From: an uncultured Ruminococcus sp.
GTDB taxonomy: Bacteria > Bacillota > Clostridia > Oscillospirales > Ruminococcaceae
Direction of reading: 5' to 3'
Assembly: GCA_900543145.1 (NCBI GenBank)
Contig: UQPZ01000006.1
Location: forward strand, 62,001 to 126,000
Length of the DNA: 64,000 bases
A program made the position numbers and the translations under genes. Of the stretch, positions 60,571 through 64,000 are shown piece by piece. The notes below the pieces were generated by a model. The model had not been told where the DNA came from. It searched no databases and saw only the letters and a program-made list of their open reading frames with translations. How positions within the stretch are numbered: position 1 is the first letter of the stretch; each line of letters opens with the position of its first letter.

Positions 60571-61920
60571 ATGATAAATGATTCAGCGAGGAATCTGCTT
60601 TACAAGCAGTTTGTTGCAAATAATTCGATAGACCCTAAATACTATGATAAGTATGTAGTAAAAAGAGGCCTGAGAAATTCAGACGGAACCGGCGTTATCG
60701 CGGGTCTTACGAATATCTGCAATGTACACGGATACGTTGTGAACGAGGGAGAGAAATCTCCTATTGACGGTCAGCTGATTTATCGTGGTTATAATATAAA
60801 TGATATTGTAAATAATGCGGTAGCAGAAAATCGTTTCGGATATGAAGAGGTAGTTTATCTTCTGCTGATGGGAGATCTTCCGAATAGGGAGGAGCTTAAA
60901 GCGTTCAATGAGATAATGTCTGAAAACCGCGCTCTTCCGCCTAGCTTTTTTGAGGATATGATACTTAAAGCGCCGTCTAAGAATATAATGAATAAAATGG
61001 CACGTTCTATCCTTGCCCTTTATTCCTATGACGATAATCCCGAGAACCGCAGTCCGGAATATGAAATGGCTACGGCTATATCAATTATTTCAAAGCTTCC
61101 GAATATTATGGTATCGGCTTATCAGGTAAAGAGGAGGACATTTGACGGAGAAAGCATGATAATGCATCCGCTTATCGCTTCTCATTCAACTGCCGAAATG
61201 ATCCTGTCCGCTTTAAGACCTGACAGGCAGTTTACCGACGAGGAAGCCAAGCTGCTTGATCTCATGCTTATTCTTCACGCTGAGCACGGCGGAGGAAATA
61301 ACTCTACATTTTCCTGCAGGGTGCTTACGTCTTCGGGAACAGATCCTTATTCGGCTTATTCGGCGGCTATCGGTTCGCTGAAAGGTCCGCGTCACGGCGG
61401 AGCAAATATAAAAGTAGATCAGATGCAGGAATGTATAAAGGAAAACGTAAATAACTGGGACGACGAGGGTGAGGTCGCAGATTTCCTGAGAAAGATACTC
61501 AGAAAGGAAGCTTACGATAAAACGGGTCTTATTTACGGAATGGGTCACGCTGTCTATACTCTTTCAGACCCGAGAGCGGTAATACTTAAAGCCAACGCTA
61601 AAAAGCTTGCTGAGGGAACTGAGTTTGAACGTGAATTCAGACTGCTTGAAACTGTAGAAAGAATAACCCCTCATCTTTTTGCAGAGGTAAAGGGCGACGA
61701 AAAGGTAATGTGCGCTAATGTAGATATGTATTCCGGACTTGTATACAGAATGCTGGGAATACCCCAGGATCTGTTTACTCCGCTGTTTGCCGTATCAAGA
61801 ATGGCGGGCTGGTGTGCACACCGCTTTGAAGAGCTTGTAACAGGCAAGAGGATAATACGCCCGGCATACAAGGCTGTAAAATCCGAATGCGAATATGTAC
61901 CTATAGATCAAAGAGATTAA
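60571..61920 (+). CDS. gltA: citrate synthase
   Basis: A 449-aa enzyme that condenses acetyl-CoA with oxaloacetate. Family motifs are GQLIYRGYNINDI, YEEVVYLLLMGDLP, the first catalytic histidine in LHAEHGGGNNSTF, GPRHGGANIKVDQM, and GMGHAVYTLSDPRA with the second histidine. Late segments (YSGLVYRMLGIP, SRMAGWCAHRFEEL) are as expected. Anaerobes such as this use it for glutamate synthesis. It is a single-gene unit with its own promoter and terminator. Confidence 0.95.
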   Translation: MINDSARNLLYKQFVANNSIDPKYYDKYVVKRGLRNSDGTGVIAGLTNICNVHGYVVNEGEKSPIDGQLIYRGYNINDIVNNAVAENRFGYEEVVYLLLMGDLPNREELKAFNEIMSENRALPPSFFEDMILKAPSKNIMNKMARSILALYSYDDNPENRSPEYEMATAISIISKLPNIMVSAYQVKRRTFDGESMIMHPLIASHSTAEMILSALRPDRQFTDEEAKLLDLMLILHAEHGGGNNSTFSCRVLTSSGTDPYSAYSAAIGSLKGPRHGGANIKVDQMQECIKENVNNWDDEGEVADFLRKILRKEAYDKTGLIYGMGHAVYTLSDPRAVILKANAKKLAEGTEFEREFRLLETVERITPHLFAEVKGDEKVMCANVDMYSGLVYRMLGIPQDLFTPLFAVSRMAGWCAHRFEELVTGKRIIRPAYKAVKSECEYVPIDQRD

Positions 61921-61927
61921 TAAAATT

Positions 61928-61975
61928 AAAAATCCTGCCGGTTTTATTCCTGAATTTTCCGGCAGGATTTTTTTA
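61928..61975. terminator. bidirectional terminator between citrate synthase and yebC
   Basis: AAATCCTGCCGG/CCGGCAGGATTT, a 12-bp stem with a 17-nt loop and T-rich flanks on both strands. Confidence 0.9.
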
Positions 61976-61987
61976 TATGCTTTAATT

Positions 61988-62731
61988 TCAGTCTTCGTCC
62001 GTCTCGTCGGGCATATCCCAGTTGTGATATACGTTCTGAACATCGTCGTTGTCCTCAAGATGTTCCAGAAGAAGATTCATTTTTCTGATCGCTTCTTCAT
62101 CAGTCAGGGTTGTATAGCTTGAAGGTACCTTTTCGGTTTCAGCGGACAGAACCTTGTAGCCCATAGATGAAAGCGCTTCGTTTATAGAATGAACATCGGC
62201 GGGTTTGCAGGTGATCTCAATAACGTCATTTTCAATATTGAAATCGTCCGCTCCTGCTTCCATGCAGTCCTCCATTATCTTGTCCTCATCTGCTCCGTTA
62301 TTTTCTAGAATTATCGTTCCCTGAGTTGAGAACATAAATGAAACGCAGCCGCTGGTTCCAAGATTTCCTCCGAATTTATCAAAGTAATGGCGTATATCTC
62401 CTGCGGTACGGTTCTTATTATCGGTAAGACATTCGACAATTACAGCAACTCCGCTGGGGCCGTACCCTTCGTATACCATTTCTTCGTAGTTGTTTTTCTC
62501 TCCGTCACCCGCCGCTTTTTTGATTATCCTGTCGATATTATCGTTAGGAACATTGTTTGCCTTTGCTTTAGCTATAAGGTCGCGGAGCTTTGAATTATTG
62601 GCAGGGTCGGGACCGCCCTCCTTTACAACAACAGTCATTTCACGGCCGATTTTGGTAAAGATCTTTGCTTTTACGCTGTCTGTAGCCTCTTTTTTTCTTT
62701 TGATATTCGCCCATTTAGAATGTCCTGACAT
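61988..62731 (-). CDS. yebC: YebC/PmpR (TACO1) family protein
   Basis: A 247-aa protein of the YebC family, identified by SGHSKWANIKRKKEATDSVKAKIFTKIGREM at the start and YEGYGPSGVAVIVECLTDNKNRT in the middle, with acidic C-terminal domains. Members have been described as transcription regulators and more recently as factors that help ribosomes translate proline-rich stretches. It lies upstream of mrnC and obgE in the same direction, in a group of translation-related genes. Confidence 0.95.
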   Translation of the reverse strand: MSGHSKWANIKRKKEATDSVKAKIFTKIGREMTVVVKEGGPDPANNSKLRDLIAKAKANNVPNDNIDRIIKKAAGDGEKNNYEEMVYEGYGPSGVAVIVECLTDNKNRTAGDIRHYFDKFGGNLGTSGCVSFMFSTQGTIILENNGADEDKIMEDCMEAGADDFNIENDVIEITCKPADVHSINEALSSMGYKVLSAETEKVPSSYTTLTDEEAIRKMNLLLEHLEDNDDVQNVYHNWDMPDETDED

Positions 62732-62801
62732 ATGTATTCAACTCCTTTAATAAATTAGTGTACGTTTTAATGTACCGGTATTTTTGCTATGAAGGTTTTG
62801 C

Positions 62802-63200
62802 TCAGATAAGCTTTTCACCTGTATCCCAGACTGTATTAAAAAGCTCAGCTATCCTGTCGCTTCTGCCGGTAAGATGAAGATATCCGAAAAGGCATTCAAG
62901 TCCTGTAGCCGCCCTGTATTCGCTTACCGTTGAATGCTTCGGAGCGTTTATTCCGTTAGAATTTCTTCCCCGTTTAAGAATATCCTCTTCTTCCTCAGAC
63001 AGCAGGGAATTATCAAGCAGATATTTTACTGCATTTGCCTGAAACTCGGCGCATACTCTCCTGACTGCAAGGTCGTGAAGCTTTTTTGCGGGCATATTTG
63101 CTGTAAGCATAAGTCTTTCGCGGCAAAGCTGTTCAAATACTGCGTCGCCCATAAAAGCGAGGGCGAGAGGAGAAAACTGCCTTGCTTCCTGTGATGTCAA
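62802..63200 (-). CDS. mrnC: mini-ribonuclease III
   Basis: A 132-aa RNase III-like nuclease without a dsRNA-binding domain that trims 23S rRNA precursors in Firmicutes. The core is PLALAFMGDAVFEQLCRERL, followed by RGRNSNGINAPKHSTVSEYRAATGLECLFGYLHLTG with the second catalytic acidic residues. Length is normal for MrnC. It is 22 bp downstream of obgE, probably co-transcribed. Confidence 0.95.
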   Translation of the reverse strand: MTSQEARQFSPLALAFMGDAVFEQLCRERLMLTANMPAKKLHDLAVRRVCAEFQANAVKYLLDNSLLSEEEEDILKRGRNSNGINAPKHSTVSEYRAATGLECLFGYLHLTGRSDRIAELFNTVWDTGEKLI

Positions 63201-63222
63201 ATTTAAAGCACCTCCGCCCTGC

Positions 63223-64000
63223 TTAATTTACGAATTCAAACTCAAAGTCAAATATAGAAACTGTATCGCCTTCCTGGATCCCCATTTCGAGCAGCTTGTC
63301 AATTATACCGCTGGTTCTCAGAACTCTCTGGAAATACTGAAGCGAGGAATAGTCCTCCATATTTACCGAGCGGAGTATATCCCAAAGCCAGTCTGCTTCT
63401 ACGAAATATATACCCTCCTCAGTTGTTACCTTGAAATCGTTTCTGGAGAGCAGTTTATCATCAAGCTCCTCCTGAGTAAGCGGCTGCGCTTCAAACTGCT
63501 TTACAGGCGGAAGCTGCTGAAGTCTTTCCCAGACTCCGTAGATAAGCTCCTTAGTGCCGGAGGTCGTGGCTGCGGAAATTTCATAAAAGGGAAGTCCGGC
63601 GTTTTCAACATAATCTCTGAATCTCTTTATCTGCTTTGGGTCAGCCATGTCAGATTTGTTAGCCGCTACTATCTGCGGCGCTTCGGCAAGCTCTTCTGAA
63701 AAGCCTGCAAGCTCACGGTTTATTGCTTCAAAATCTTCAATAGGATCTCTTCCCTCGATACCTGATACGTCTACTACATGAACTATTAGTCTGCACCGTT
63801 CTACATGACGCAGAAATTCATGCCCTAAGCCAACGCCCTCGCTTGCACCCTCAATAAGTCCGGGAATATCAGCCATTACAAAGGATTTTCCCTCTTCTAT
63901 CTTTACTACTCCAAGAACAGGCGTCAGGGTAGTAAAGTGGTAATTTGCGATCTTTGGCTTAGCCGCTGATACAACTGAAATAAGCGTTGATTTTCCCACA
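63223..64000 (-). CDS. obgE: Obg-family GTPase (N-terminus outside the window)
   Basis: The reverse frame is open to the window edge, so only about 258 C-terminal residues are present. Visible are the P-loop end GKSTLISVVSAAKPKIANYHFTTL, G3 DIPGLIEGASEGVGLGHEFL, G4 NKSDM and G5 SAATTSG. After the G domain comes the OCT domain (YFQRVLRTSGIIDKLLEMGIQEGDTVSIFDFEFEF). ObgE helps assemble the large ribosomal subunit. The glycine-rich N-terminal domain lies beyond the edge. Confidence 0.95.
   Translation of the reverse strand, partial: VGKSTLISVVSAAKPKIANYHFTTLTPVLGVVKIEEGKSFVMADIPGLIEGASEGVGLGHEFLRHVERCRLIVHVVDVSGIEGRDPIEDFEAINRELAGFSEELAEAPQIVAANKSDMADPKQIKRFRDYVENAGLPFYEISAATTSGTKELIYGVWERLQQLPPVKQFEAQPLTQEELDDKLLSRNDFKVTTEEGIYFVEADWLWDILRSVNMEDYSSLQYFQRVLRTSGIIDKLLEMGIQEGDTVSIFDFEFEFVN

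Overview
The window looks like a chromosomal segment of an anaerobic, low-GC Gram-positive bacterium of the class Clostridia, most likely Oscillospiraceae/Ruminococcaceae (Ruminococcus-like). The reasons are strong AGGAGG-type ribosome binding sites with some GTG and TTG starts, oxygen-sensitive ribonucleotide reductase genes (nrdDG), mini-RNase III, a YtrA-type GntR/ABC operon, an IspH-ribosomal protein S1 fusion, a cytidylate kinase-PlsC fusion, and a GH94 cellobiose phosphorylase operon. The placement comes from gene content read by eye, not from a database search.

Layout. 1-3.3 kb (leftward): sirtuin (cut by the window edge), a sugar-binding lipoprotein and a membrane sensor with a degenerate GGDEF domain. 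3.5-6.2 kb: GntR regulator, ABC ATPase and two membrane subunits. 6.5-7.7 kb: iron alcohol dehydrogenase. 8.0-11.1 kb (rightward): small membrane protein, acpS, NAD(P)HX repair enzyme, lipoprotein. 11.2-13.1 kb: YyaL-type thioredoxin-fold protein. 22.1-27.6 kb (leftward): tRNA-Arg, metG, folC, uvrC. 27.8-33.4 kb: membrane-anchored surface protein with two repeats, then a cellobiose phosphorylase/lipoprotein/aldose epimerase operon behind a LacI-type palindrome. 33.8-36.8 kb: DUF378 protein, two candidate non-coding RNAs, a lipoprotein, tepA and ylzJ. 36.9-51.6 kb (rightward): uppP, ftsK, MBL hydrolase, DUF3006, RpiR regulator, HI0933 flavoprotein, cmk-plsC, ispH-rpsA, a class A PBP, an rRNA methyltransferase-like gene and a HAD phosphatase. 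51.7-64 kb: asnB, a small membrane protein, nrdG/nrdD with NrdR-like boxes, a Ca2+-type P-ATPase, citrate synthase, yebC, mrnC and obgE (cut by the edge).

The outstanding object is an AT-rich element of about 8.8 kb at 13312-22150, inserted in the 3' part of a tRNA-Arg(CCG) gene and bounded by a 46-bp direct repeat with one mismatch. It has the gene order of a filamentous phage (inovirus): ssDNA-binding-like protein, a 57-aa major-coat-like protein followed at once by a terminator, a large secreted and membrane-anchored adsorption-like protein, tiny membrane proteins, and a Zot/pI-type ATPase. It also carries a ribbon-helix-helix regulator with a divergent operator region, a SprT-like metalloprotease, a structured GC-rich non-coding region, a Rep protein and a tyrosine recombinase.

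Its replication module looks like that of eukaryotic CRESS-DNA viruses. Rep has HUH-endonuclease motifs and a superfamily 3 helicase. Just upstream is a 10-bp GC-rich stem whose loop contains TAGTATTAC, the circovirus/geminivirus-type nonanucleotide, flanked by GTTACAA iterons. The adsorption gene also carries a slippery A AAA AAC followed by a stem-loop, and only a -1 shift gives the expected C-terminal membrane anchor. I read this as a filamentous prophage of a monoderm host that replicates with a CRESS-like Rep. No secretin gene is present, as expected for a host without an outer membrane.
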